A DNA stretch of 64,000 bases. Origin: Acuticoccus sp. MNP-M23 (GTDB lineage: Bacteria; Pseudomonadota; Alphaproteobacteria; Rhizobiales; Amorphaceae). The stretch covers positions 1,054,001-1,118,000 of the forward strand of contig NZ_CP133480.1 in assembly GCF_031195445.1 (NCBI RefSeq). The letters run 5' to 3'. Shown here one piece after another: positions 42,075 through 49,259 of this stretch. The notes below the pieces were generated by a model. The model was not told the DNA's origin and ran no database searches. It was given only the letters and a program-made list of their open reading frames with translations. Both the position numbers and the translations under genes were made by a program. How positions within the stretch are numbered: the first letter of the stretch is position 1; each line of letters starts with the position of its first letter.

Positions 42075-43034
42075 TCAGCGGATCGCAATGGGGTTGATGA
42101 TCATCTGGACGGCGCCCTTCAGACGCGCCTGCCCGAGCACGAACAGGAACTCGTTCACGCCGTCGGCTGCGAGTTCGCGGGTGTCCATGTTCTCAAGAAT
42201 GTAGATGCCGTTGACCGGCTGCAGGATCTGATGGGCCTTGAACAGGATCCCGTCTTCTTCCGGCGGCACGACTTCCATGCCCCACGTGTCGGCACCGACG
42301 GCCATCACGTTGAGGCCGGCCAGATACTCCGCGCCGGAAACGCCGACGCCCGGCTCGACGGAGCCGAACTTTGCGGGGTCCGCATTGTCGCCTTCGAGGA
42401 GGTCCATCCAGTTGGAGTGGAAGAGGACGACGTCGCCCTCGCGGATCTCCACGCCCTGTGCCTCTGCGGCTGCCTTGATGTCTTCCTCGGTGTAGGGTGT
42501 GCCGCCCTCCACCATGTCCACGCCGAAGTGCTTGGTCATGTCGAGCATGACGCCGCGGCCGACGAGGCCGGGAAGCTTGTCGAGGCCGAGTTCGGTCAGG
42601 CCGTCTGGCTTGGCGAAGTCGTCATAGGTGCGGCCGCCATAATAGTGGTGATCGACACCGGCGTGGCCGAGACCGTCGATCTGCGGGCCGATGCCGAGCC
42701 AGCCCATGAAGATGTCGTCATTGTAGGTGAAGCGGTTCTCGCCGAGCCCGGTGTTGCCGTTCTGGCCGGGCTGCAGAATGGTCACCGACAAGGAGCGCGG
42801 CGGAAAGGCCGGCGTGTCAGCGCCAACGATCATCCCAAGCGAGTAGACCTTGCCATCGGTCACGAGGCCGGCTGCGTCCTTCACGCGCTCGGGTGTCATC
42901 AGGTTGGCGGAGCCGATCTCGTCGTCCGCACCATACTTGGCGGGCGGAATCTCGGGGACCGGGCTTTGCGCAAGCGCCGCGGTGCTTGTCGCGCTCGCCA
43001 GAAGTATCGCACACAGTCGTCCTGAGTGTTTCAT
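42075..43034 (-). CDS. Exported cyclase-family hydrolase (kynurenine formamidase-like)
   Basis: A 319-residue metal-dependent hydrolase of the cyclase family. Unlike typical cytosolic members it has a clear signal peptide (about residues 1-22, ending ALAQ) and should act in the periplasm. The metal motif, usually HxGTHxDxPxH, appears as QIDGLGHAGVDHHYYGG; REGDVVLFHSNWMD and VGADTWGMEVVP are other family segments. First gene of an operon with the Liv transporter (livJ starts 11 bases after its stop), so it probably hydrolyses a periplasmic ester, lactone or amide whose product is then imported. A LysR box lies 84 bases upstream. Confidence 0.78.
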   Translation of the reverse strand: MKHSGRLCAILLASATSTAALAQSPVPEIPPAKYGADDEIGSANLMTPERVKDAAGLVTDGKVYSLGMIVGADTPAFPPRSLSVTILQPGQNGNTGLGENRFTYNDDIFMGWLGIGPQIDGLGHAGVDHHYYGGRTYDDFAKPDGLTELGLDKLPGLVGRGVMLDMTKHFGVDMVEGGTPYTEEDIKAAAEAQGVEIREGDVVLFHSNWMDLLEGDNADPAKFGSVEPGVGVSGAEYLAGLNVMAVGADTWGMEVVPPEEDGILFKAHQILQPVNGIYILENMDTRELAADGVNEFLFVLGQARLKGAVQMIINPIAIR

Positions 43035-43117
43035 TCAGTCCTCCCTTTAATTTTTTCTTTGAAGTGAGGTTATGTGACCGCTCGACATGCCGGCTAATAT
43101 TGTCAGCCAATCGCGGA

Positions 43118-43134
43118 CATAGGCGCGTCCTATG
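43118..43134. promoter_or_regulatory. LysR-type operator between cyclase/Liv operon and alcohol dehydrogenase
   Basis: CATAG (43118-43122), seven bases, CTATG (43130-43134), T at 43120 and A at 43132 (T-N11-A). The flanks GA and G also match the 32101 box. It sits in the divergent promoter region, 84 bases from the cyclase start and 113 bases from the alcohol dehydrogenase start, and may control both. Confidence 0.65.
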
Positions 43135-43246
43135 GGGCCGGCTGTTACGGACGACGCTGGCAAGAGACGGCGTAGTCTCACGTTTGGAGCGCCGCACGGG
43201 CGGAACGGGAAACGGCTGAATCGACGGGCCGACGGAGAAAAAGACG

Positions 43247-44371
43247 ATGAAGATCAAGGCGGCGGTACTTGAGCGTGGCAACATCGAGAAGGATTTCGAG
43301 GCCGCAAAAGCGCTGACCGTGCGCGAAGTTGACCTCGATGGCCCCGGACCCGGCGAAGTGCTGGTGCGCCTCGGCGCAGCTGGCGTTTGCCACTCCGACC
43401 TGTCGGTCATCAACGGCGTGCGGCCAAGGCCGGTGCCGATGGTTCTGGGGCACGAGGCGTCGGGCTTTGTCGAGGCCGTGGGTGCGGGCATCGACGATCT
43501 GGCGCCGGGCGATCATGTGGTGTGCATCTTTGCGCCCGGCTGCGGGACCTGCTCGTTCTGCGCGCAGGGGCGGCCGGCGCTGTGCACCAAGGCTGCAAAA
43601 CACCACGGCGTTGGCGAACTGATGACAGGGCACCGGCGGCTGTCGATGGATGGCGAGACCGTTCACCACCATGTCGGCATTTCGAGCTTTGCAAGCCATG
43701 CCGTGATGGTCCGCCAGTCGCTGGTGAAGTGCGAGGTCGACCTGCCGGCCCACATCTCGGCCCTGTTCTCCTGCGCGATGCTGACGGGCGCGGGGGCAGT
43801 GTTCAACACGGCGCGCGTGATGCCGGGGTCCAAGGTCGCCGTGTTCGGGCTCGGCGGTGTCGGCCTTGCTGCGGTTCTTGGCGCGGCGGCTGCGGGCGCA
43901 GGAGAAATCATCGCCATCGACCCGTTCGAATCGAAGATGGACGCCGCGATGTCGATGGGCGCCACCCACACCGTGAAGGCGGATGCCCACACCGCCGAGG
44001 CGGTCCGCGAACTCACCGGCGGCGGCGTCGACACCGCCATCGAACTTGCCGGCTCGGTCAAGGCGCTGGAAACGGCCTACGACTGCACCTGCCGCGGCGG
44101 GACGACGGTGACCGCCGGCCTCCCCCACCCGGACGCGCGCATGTCGCTGAACGCGCTGAAACTCGTCGCCGAGGAGCGCTCACTGAAGGGCAGCTACATC
44201 GGCTCCTGCGTCCCGCAACGCGACCTGCCGCGGATGTTCTCCCTCCACGCCCAGGGCAAGCTGCCGGTCGAGAAGATGCTCACCCACCGCCTGAAGCTGC
44301 CGGACATCAACATCGCGATGGACCGCCTCAACGACGGCACCGCAATCCGCCAGGTCGTCGAGTTCGACTGA
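43247..44371 (+). CDS. Zinc-dependent alcohol dehydrogenase (class III-like MDR)
   Basis: A 374-residue medium-chain dehydrogenase. Catalytic zinc ligands are in AAGVCHSDLS (Cys) and VLGHEASGFVE (His, Glu); structural zinc Cys are in GCGTCSFCAQGRPALC; the Rossmann motif is VFGLGGVGLAAVLGA. SYIGSCVPQRDLPRMF resembles the C-terminal part of class III and NDMA-linked enzymes. It is transcribed divergently from the cyclase/Liv operon with a shared LysR box and may oxidise an alcohol released by the cyclase-family hydrolase. Confidence 0.9.
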   Translation: MKIKAAVLERGNIEKDFEAAKALTVREVDLDGPGPGEVLVRLGAAGVCHSDLSVINGVRPRPVPMVLGHEASGFVEAVGAGIDDLAPGDHVVCIFAPGCGTCSFCAQGRPALCTKAAKHHGVGELMTGHRRLSMDGETVHHHVGISSFASHAVMVRQSLVKCEVDLPAHISALFSCAMLTGAGAVFNTARVMPGSKVAVFGLGGVGLAAVLGAAAAGAGEIIAIDPFESKMDAAMSMGATHTVKADAHTAEAVRELTGGGVDTAIELAGSVKALETAYDCTCRGGTTVTAGLPHPDARMSLNALKLVAEERSLKGSYIGSCVPQRDLPRMFSLHAQGKLPVEKMLTHRLKLPDINIAMDRLNDGTAIRQVVEFD

Positions 44372-44387
44372 GGCTGCGCGCCATCCC

Positions 44388-44423
44388 GGCAGGGAGATGA
44401 GCGCACGCGTTCATCTCTCTGCC
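44388..44423. terminator. Bidirectional hairpin between convergent genes
   Basis: GGCAGGGAGATGA (44388-44400) pairs with TCATCTCTCTGCC (44411-44423) with one G-T wobble over 13 positions around a ten-base loop. It lies between the convergent alcohol dehydrogenase and lactonase genes. T-runs are poor on both sides. Confidence 0.65.
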
Positions 44424-44453
44424 GATCGATTGACGGGTTGCAGTGTGGTCGCC

Positions 44454-45476
44454 TCACACGGGCAGGATCCAGCTCGGCCCCTTGCCCACTTCGAGCTGCG
44501 AGGCCGCCTCCAGCGCGCCGTCCGGCTGCATCCGGTAGGTCCGCGCTTCCCCGCTTTCTTCGCCCAGAACCACCAGATAGCGGCCAGACGCATCGAACCC
44601 GAAGGCGCGCGGGCATTCGGGCGCAGGTTCTGCGCATATCGGCCGGATCTCCCGGTGACCGTCGAGGCCAAAGCCGAAGATCTGCGACGAGTTGCGCTCC
44701 GACACATAAAGCACGGCCTCCGCCGGCGCGAGACGCACCTCTGCCGCCCAGGCGTCCTGCCCCTTTGGCAAGAGGTCGACGCTTTGCTCTGCCGTCAGGG
44801 CGCCCGTGTCGGGCGACACGGCAAAACGGGTCACCCGGCCGGCAAATTCGGACACCAGATAGGCGAAAGAGCCGTCAGCGGTGAACGCGATGTGCCTTGG
44901 ACCGGACCCCGCCGGCACGTCTTGACGCGCCACCGGCCGCAACGCGCTGCGCGTATCGTCGAACGCGTAGATCTGGATGAAGTCGCCGCGCAGACTTGCC
45001 GTGTAGACGAGGCCATTCGGCGCTTCGACGAGGCAGTGCGCATGCATCGCCTGGTCGGCCATGATCGGCTCGCCAGCGTCGCCGCCGGCACCGACCGGGC
45101 TGATCGCAATGGCACTTCCCGGAAAGGATGCGGTGAGAAGGCGCTCCCCGCACGATGCCATCGACAGCCAGCACATGCTGGCGGGCAGGCTGGATGTGGC
45201 AACGAAACCAAGCTCGCGCGACTCCCTGTCGAGCGCAAAGCTGAACAGCTGCGGGTCCTCCCCCCGCCACGCCACATAAACATGGCGCTTCGCCGCGTCG
45301 GCCGCCATCGGCATGCCGCCGCAACCGCCTTCGACGCCCGGCAGCCCGACCTTGCCTCGCAGTGTGAGTGCGCCGGTCGCCGTGTCGAAATCGCACAATG
45401 CCAGCGCTCCCTCGCCTGACAGGGCGATGACGAGGAGGTCGGTCTCGTGCGGCTGTGTGGTCTGTTGCGAAGCCAT
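44454..45476 (-). CDS. Lactonase family protein (YbhE-type beta-propeller)
   Basis: A 340-residue cytoplasmic seven-bladed propeller of the 6-phosphogluconolactonase YbhE family. GSGPRHIAFTADGSFAYLVS (about residues 190-209) and CPRAFGFDASGRYLVVLGEE contain the family repeats. The ATG at 45476 lies two bases after the stop of the enolase-superfamily gene, so both form an operon. A sugar-acid lactone is the likely substrate, opened to the acid used by the neighbouring dehydratase. Confidence 0.82.
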   Translation of the reverse strand: MASQQTTQPHETDLLVIALSGEGALALCDFDTATGALTLRGKVGLPGVEGGCGGMPMAADAAKRHVYVAWRGEDPQLFSFALDRESRELGFVATSSLPASMCWLSMASCGERLLTASFPGSAIAISPVGAGGDAGEPIMADQAMHAHCLVEAPNGLVYTASLRGDFIQIYAFDDTRSALRPVARQDVPAGSGPRHIAFTADGSFAYLVSEFAGRVTRFAVSPDTGALTAEQSVDLLPKGQDAWAAEVRLAPAEAVLYVSERNSSQIFGFGLDGHREIRPICAEPAPECPRAFGFDASGRYLVVLGEESGEARTYRMQPDGALEAASQLEVGKGPSWILPV

Positions 45477-45478
45477 CT

Positions 45479-46687
45479 CTAGTGCTCTCCCGTCCGCTTC
45501 AGCCGCAGGCGGGATCGGCGGCGACCGCGGGTTTGAAAATAAACGCATTCATCAAAGGTGCCCTCTTCGTAGGCGCCTTCGTTCTTCGGTACATCGGTGA
45601 CGTTCCGTGCACTCGGATATTTCTCGATCTCTTCTTCCACCAGCTCGACGCCGAGGCCCGGAGCATCCGGCACCGGCAAGGCACCATTCACAGCCTTCAG
45701 TACCGGCGACACGACCTCATACCGACCGGACCAGTCGAACTCGATCCGCTCCAGCATCAGGGCATTCGGAATGGTCGCCATCACGTGCAGCGCGGCGAAT
45801 TCCGCCACCGGCCCCAGCGAGCCGGAGTGCGGCGCCATGGTGATGAACTGGGCTTCGGCCATCGCCGCCATCTTGCGCATCTGCGTGATGCCGCCGGCGC
45901 GCCCCGTGTCGGGCTGGATCACGTCGACGAGCTGCCGGTCGATGTAGGGCCGGATCCCCCAGATCGTGCTGACCCGCTCACCCGCTGCCAGCGGAATATC
46001 GACCGCATCGCGCACCTTCGCCAGCGCATCGAGATTTTCCGGGGCGACCGGATCTTCGTAAAACAGGAGGTCGAGCGGTTCCAGTTCGCGGCCCACGAGG
46101 ATCGCATCGCGGGTGGTCATCCAGGACGGGCCGTGCGCGTCGACCATCAGATCGACGTCCGGCCCCACCGCGTCGCGGATAGAGGCGACGAGATCGAGAT
46201 TCACAGCGCCCGTGAAGCTGACCTTTGCCGCTTTGTAGCCGCGATCAATCAGTTCGCGCGCCCGTTCCGGCGTCGTGGCATGACCGTAGACGGGGATGGT
46301 GTCGCGGAAACGGCCGCCGAGCAGGTTCCAGACCGGCTGACCCAGCACTTTCCCCTTGATGTCCCACAACGCCATTTCGATGCCGGTCAGCGCACCGCCG
46401 CCGACGGTGCCGGTCATGCCGTGCCCCATCGCGCCGATGTATAGGCGATGCCACAGGCGGTCGATGTCGCGCGGGTCCTCGCCGACGAGGAGGTGGGCGA
46501 AATCCTGCACCGCCCTTTCAATCACCCGAGGCCAGCCCGAGCATTCGCCGATGCCGGAAACACCCTCGTCGGTCTCGATCCTGACGAACAACCAGTTGCG
46601 CGAGCCGCGAAAGGAGCCCTCAGCGGTGGCAAGGCCCGGCCGCCCGCCAACCTGCATCAGATAAGTCTTGATCTCGGTAATTTTCAC
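45479..46687 (-). CDS. Enolase-superfamily acid-sugar dehydratase (GalD-like mandelate racemase family)
   Basis: A 402-residue MR/MLE-type enzyme. Metal and acid/base positions: VDLMVDAHGPSW (Asp and His of a D-x-H-G motif as in galactonate dehydratase), LLFYEDPVAPEN (Glu), LAAGERVSTIWG (Glu) and FITMAPHSGSLGPVA (His). I start at GTG 46687 (VKITEIKTYLMQVGG); an in-frame extension to 46969 encodes part of an unrelated ABC ATPase. Sugar acid dehydration to a 2-keto-3-deoxy acid fits with the lactonase downstream. Confidence 0.83.
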   Translation of the reverse strand: MKITEIKTYLMQVGGRPGLATAEGSFRGSRNWLFVRIETDEGVSGIGECSGWPRVIERAVQDFAHLLVGEDPRDIDRLWHRLYIGAMGHGMTGTVGGGALTGIEMALWDIKGKVLGQPVWNLLGGRFRDTIPVYGHATTPERARELIDRGYKAAKVSFTGAVNLDLVASIRDAVGPDVDLMVDAHGPSWMTTRDAILVGRELEPLDLLFYEDPVAPENLDALAKVRDAVDIPLAAGERVSTIWGIRPYIDRQLVDVIQPDTGRAGGITQMRKMAAMAEAQFITMAPHSGSLGPVAEFAALHVMATIPNALMLERIEFDWSGRYEVVSPVLKAVNGALPVPDAPGLGVELVEEEIEKYPSARNVTDVPKNEGAYEEGTFDECVYFQTRGRRRSRLRLKRTGEH

Positions 46688-46696
46688 AGGAGCGCC

Positions 46697-46880
46697 CTCA
46701 GGTTTTTTTTTCTTGGTATCGGCAGTGCAGACAGCCTCGGCATCGCCGGGTTCGACGATCCTTCCACGATACATGACCGCGAGGCGGTTGCAGAAACAGC
46801 GGATCACCGCAACGTCATGGCTGGTCGGGATGAAGCTGAGGCCGAGCCGCGCCTGAAGGTCGAGGATTGGCGTGCGCAGG
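46697..46880 (-). pseudogene. Oligopeptide/dipeptide ABC ATPase fragment
   Basis: On the minus strand, in frame with the downstream dehydratase gene, ILDLQARLGLSFIPTSHDVA is followed by VIRCFCNRLAVMYRGRIVEP and GDAEAV, the stretch after Walker B of Dpp/Opp-type ATPases (normally LLDLQ...FISHDLAVVR). Walker A, signature and C-terminus are missing. It is a relic, apparently from a peptide-type transporter once near the sugar-acid genes. Confidence 0.75.
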
Positions 46881-47201
46881 CTCGCAGTTGCGCCGGTGCC
46901 GCGGACGATCACCGGGACCCGGATCAGCGCGGCTGGGCCGGCGGGCATCGCAAACGACCAGGGCGCCACCTGACGTTCTTCGGCAATCAGGCGCGAGACT
47001 TCAGGACCGAAGTCGATGGCGGCGACCTCTGCGCGGGACGAGGGTTACTCGCCCCAAACGCCGCGCGATCGAGCGTCATTCCGGTTGGGCCTGGACGACC
47101 TTCGATGATGCTGCCTGTTTACAGGCTTCGGGCTGACCTGCCCCATGAGCGGAACACCGCCATACGGGCTCCGCTTCTGCGTTCGGCGCGCAGGACGCCG
47201 C
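46881..47201. other. Debris upstream of the ABC ATPase relic
   Basis: About 320 bases without an intact gene. A minus-strand frame reads AAIDFGPEVSRLIAEERQVA and APWSFAMPAGPAALIRVPVI directly into the ATPase relic, probably a second gene fragment joined by deletion. I cannot assign it. Confidence 0.4.
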
Positions 47202-48197
47202 TCACTCGGCGGGAAACACCTTCGTCCAGTCGTTCTTCATGCTGATGAGGTGCCAGCCTTCGGTGGGGGCCGCGTCGAGCGCCTTGGAGAGTTTGCCGAA
47301 ATGGGAGTCGCGGTCGTAGGCGAACTCGCGGGCGGCATCGTCGTGGTGGACGATCATGCCGAGCCGCCGGCCCTCGCCGCCCGTGGTCCAGGCCAGCATC
47401 TCGAAATCACCGTCGGAATTGCCGAACGCTGCAATCGGCCGCTTGCCGATGTGGTTCTGGATCCCGACCGGCTTTCCCGGCCCGTCATCAACAAAATCCA
47501 CCGCATCCAGACGCTGGAGCGACGGACCTGCATCGCCCGCCACGTATTTCAGCTTCACCGACGATCCGACGACGTTCCGCGGCCCGATGCCGTAGACCGC
47601 TTCTGTCCACGGACGCATGAAGGCAATCCCGCCGCCCGAGACGATGAAGACCTCGAACTCATTGTCCTTGAGGTAATTCACCAGCTCCAGCATCGGCTGA
47701 AAGATCATCTCGGTGGCAAGCTTGCCGGTTTTCGGGTTCTTCGCCGTCTTGATCCAGTCCGAGACGATCGACGCGAATTCATCCGTCGTCATGCCCGAAT
47801 GGGTCGCGCCGATGATTTCGAGCACGCCTTTCTTGCCGCTGGCAGCAATCCCGGCGACATCGCCCGCAAGAACGGACTTGAACGGCTCGGTCGTCTTCCA
47901 CTCGGGGTGCTGGGGCGCCAGTGCCTTCACCCGGTCCAGTGCGAACTGGAGCTGAACGTACATCGGCTGCTCGCTCCACAACGTCCCGTCATTGTCGAAT
48001 GTCGCGACGCGGTCTTCGGGAGCAACATAGTCCGGCCCGCCATCGGTGGTGACGGCGCCCACGAACTCGAGGATCGCCTGCTTGTTGGGGCCATCGTTCC
48101 AGGAGGGAAGCGGATCGTCCGCCGCCAGGGCGGGGAAGGAGAATGCGAGAACCGCCGCAGCCGCGATCGCTCGCATCGCCGAAAGTTGGAATGCCAT
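47202..48197 (-). CDS. Exported HAD-family hydrolase (acid phosphatase-like)
   Basis: A 331-residue haloacid-dehalogenase phosphatase with a signal peptide (about residues 1-25, ending ALAA). Motif I is FDNDGTLW (nucleophile Asp and DxDGT pattern), motif II EVFIVSGGG, motif IV AAFGNSDGDFEML. It should act in the periplasm on a phosphate or phosphonate ester. It lies 71 bases downstream of the outer-membrane protein gene on the same strand and is likely co-transcribed. Confidence 0.82.
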   Translation of the reverse strand: MAFQLSAMRAIAAAAVLAFSFPALAADDPLPSWNDGPNKQAILEFVGAVTTDGGPDYVAPEDRVATFDNDGTLWSEQPMYVQLQFALDRVKALAPQHPEWKTTEPFKSVLAGDVAGIAASGKKGVLEIIGATHSGMTTDEFASIVSDWIKTAKNPKTGKLATEMIFQPMLELVNYLKDNEFEVFIVSGGGIAFMRPWTEAVYGIGPRNVVGSSVKLKYVAGDAGPSLQRLDAVDFVDDGPGKPVGIQNHIGKRPIAAFGNSDGDFEMLAWTTGGEGRRLGMIVHHDDAAREFAYDRDSHFGKLSKALDAAPTEGWHLISMKNDWTKVFPAE

Positions 48198-48268
48198 GCC
48201 GGCACCTCCTCAATCTTGTTGTTATCGCACGACGCTCGGTGCGGGCGCGGTGGCGTTCGCAGAAGCGG

Positions 48269-49111
48269 TCAGAAGCGCAGCGTGGCGCCGATCATGGGTC
48301 CGTGCATCTTCATGTCGAACTCGAACCCGTCGTCGTCATAGTCGACGCCAAGGCCGCGATAGCCGATCGTCGCGGAGAAATTATCGCCGACATCGTAGCT
48401 CAGCCCGCCGAGGACATCCCACGCGAAGGCAGACGAGCCGCCGCCGGCCAGCGCCGTGCCGGTCAGGTGGATGCGCTCGGTCAGCGCGAAGCGCCCCCTG
48501 ACACCGGCCATCGCGTCGACCCAGGTCGCCTGGTCGCTGAAGGAGCGGCCATTGAGGAGGCCGCCCTTCAACGCGATGGTGTCTTCAACGTGCCAAAGGC
48601 GTGGGCCGCCGACGAGGTCGATCTGAACCCTCTCATCGTCGACGACGGCGTACCCCGCAAGGGCGGTCATCTCCAGCGTCTTCACCTTGAGATCGGCGCG
48701 ATCGGCAAGAACCTGGAACGGCGTCGAGGCGCCGCTCGACATGCTGATGTAGATCAGGTCCGTCGACAGGCTGAACCGGCCGCGGCGCGCCTGTGAGGCG
48801 AGCATGACCGACATGTGAAGGTCTTTCAGGATGTCGCCGAAACGCATGTCCACATCGACAGGCGGCGCACCGAATGCAGAGGCGGTGCCCGAAAGGCTCG
48901 CCATCCAGAAATAGGGCGTCACGTCGAATGACCATTCCGGCGCAGGCGGCTTGGCTTCCGGCACGGGTTCAACGAGCACATCGGCAGCATCGGCGGGTGC
49001 GCCGGCAAGCATGCCAAGGATCAAGGCGAACGCCATCGCGCTGCCGCGCCTCGAAAACGCGCCCCGCCCATTGGCGGCAGGCGCCGTCCGACCGTCTTGT
49101 GTGAAGCGCAT
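48269..49111 (-). CDS. Outer-membrane beta-barrel protein
   Basis: A 280-residue protein with a signal peptide (about residues 1-43, ending DAAD region) and a C-terminal strand ending in Phe (GPMIGATLRF), the usual outer-membrane insertion signal. WSFDVTPYFWMASLSGTAS and ALTERIHLTGTALAGGGSSA resemble barrel proteins common in Rhizobiales. Function unknown. The ATG at 49111 has GGGAGGGA just upstream; longer frames exist but lack support. A TGACGCAA-type motif lies 89 bases upstream. Confidence 0.72.
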   Translation of the reverse strand: MRFTQDGRTAPAANGRGAFSRRGSAMAFALILGMLAGAPADAADVLVEPVPEAKPPAPEWSFDVTPYFWMASLSGTASAFGAPPVDVDMRFGDILKDLHMSVMLASQARRGRFSLSTDLIYISMSSGASTPFQVLADRADLKVKTLEMTALAGYAVVDDERVQIDLVGGPRLWHVEDTIALKGGLLNGRSFSDQATWVDAMAGVRGRFALTERIHLTGTALAGGGSSAFAWDVLGGLSYDVGDNFSATIGYRGLGVDYDDDGFEFDMKMHGPMIGATLRF

Positions 49112-49200
49112 CGCGATCCCTCCCCGTCGTTGCGGAAATAGAGCAGTTTTTTGCATCCGGTGGAGATGAGGGTAGCGGGACGTCTCTCCGGACGGCTTGT

Positions 49201-49212
49201 CAAATTGCGTCA
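49201..49212 (-). promoter_or_regulatory. TGACGCAAATTG-type motif upstream of outer-membrane protein/HAD operon
   Basis: Read toward the gene, TGACGCAATTTG matches 11 of 12 bases of the motif that is perfect at 51297-51308 and 51349-51360. It is 89 bases from the start codon at 49111. Confidence 0.5.
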
Positions 49213-49259
49213 ATCAAACATTGCACCACGAAATTGCTCGTTTTCGCGACATTTATACC

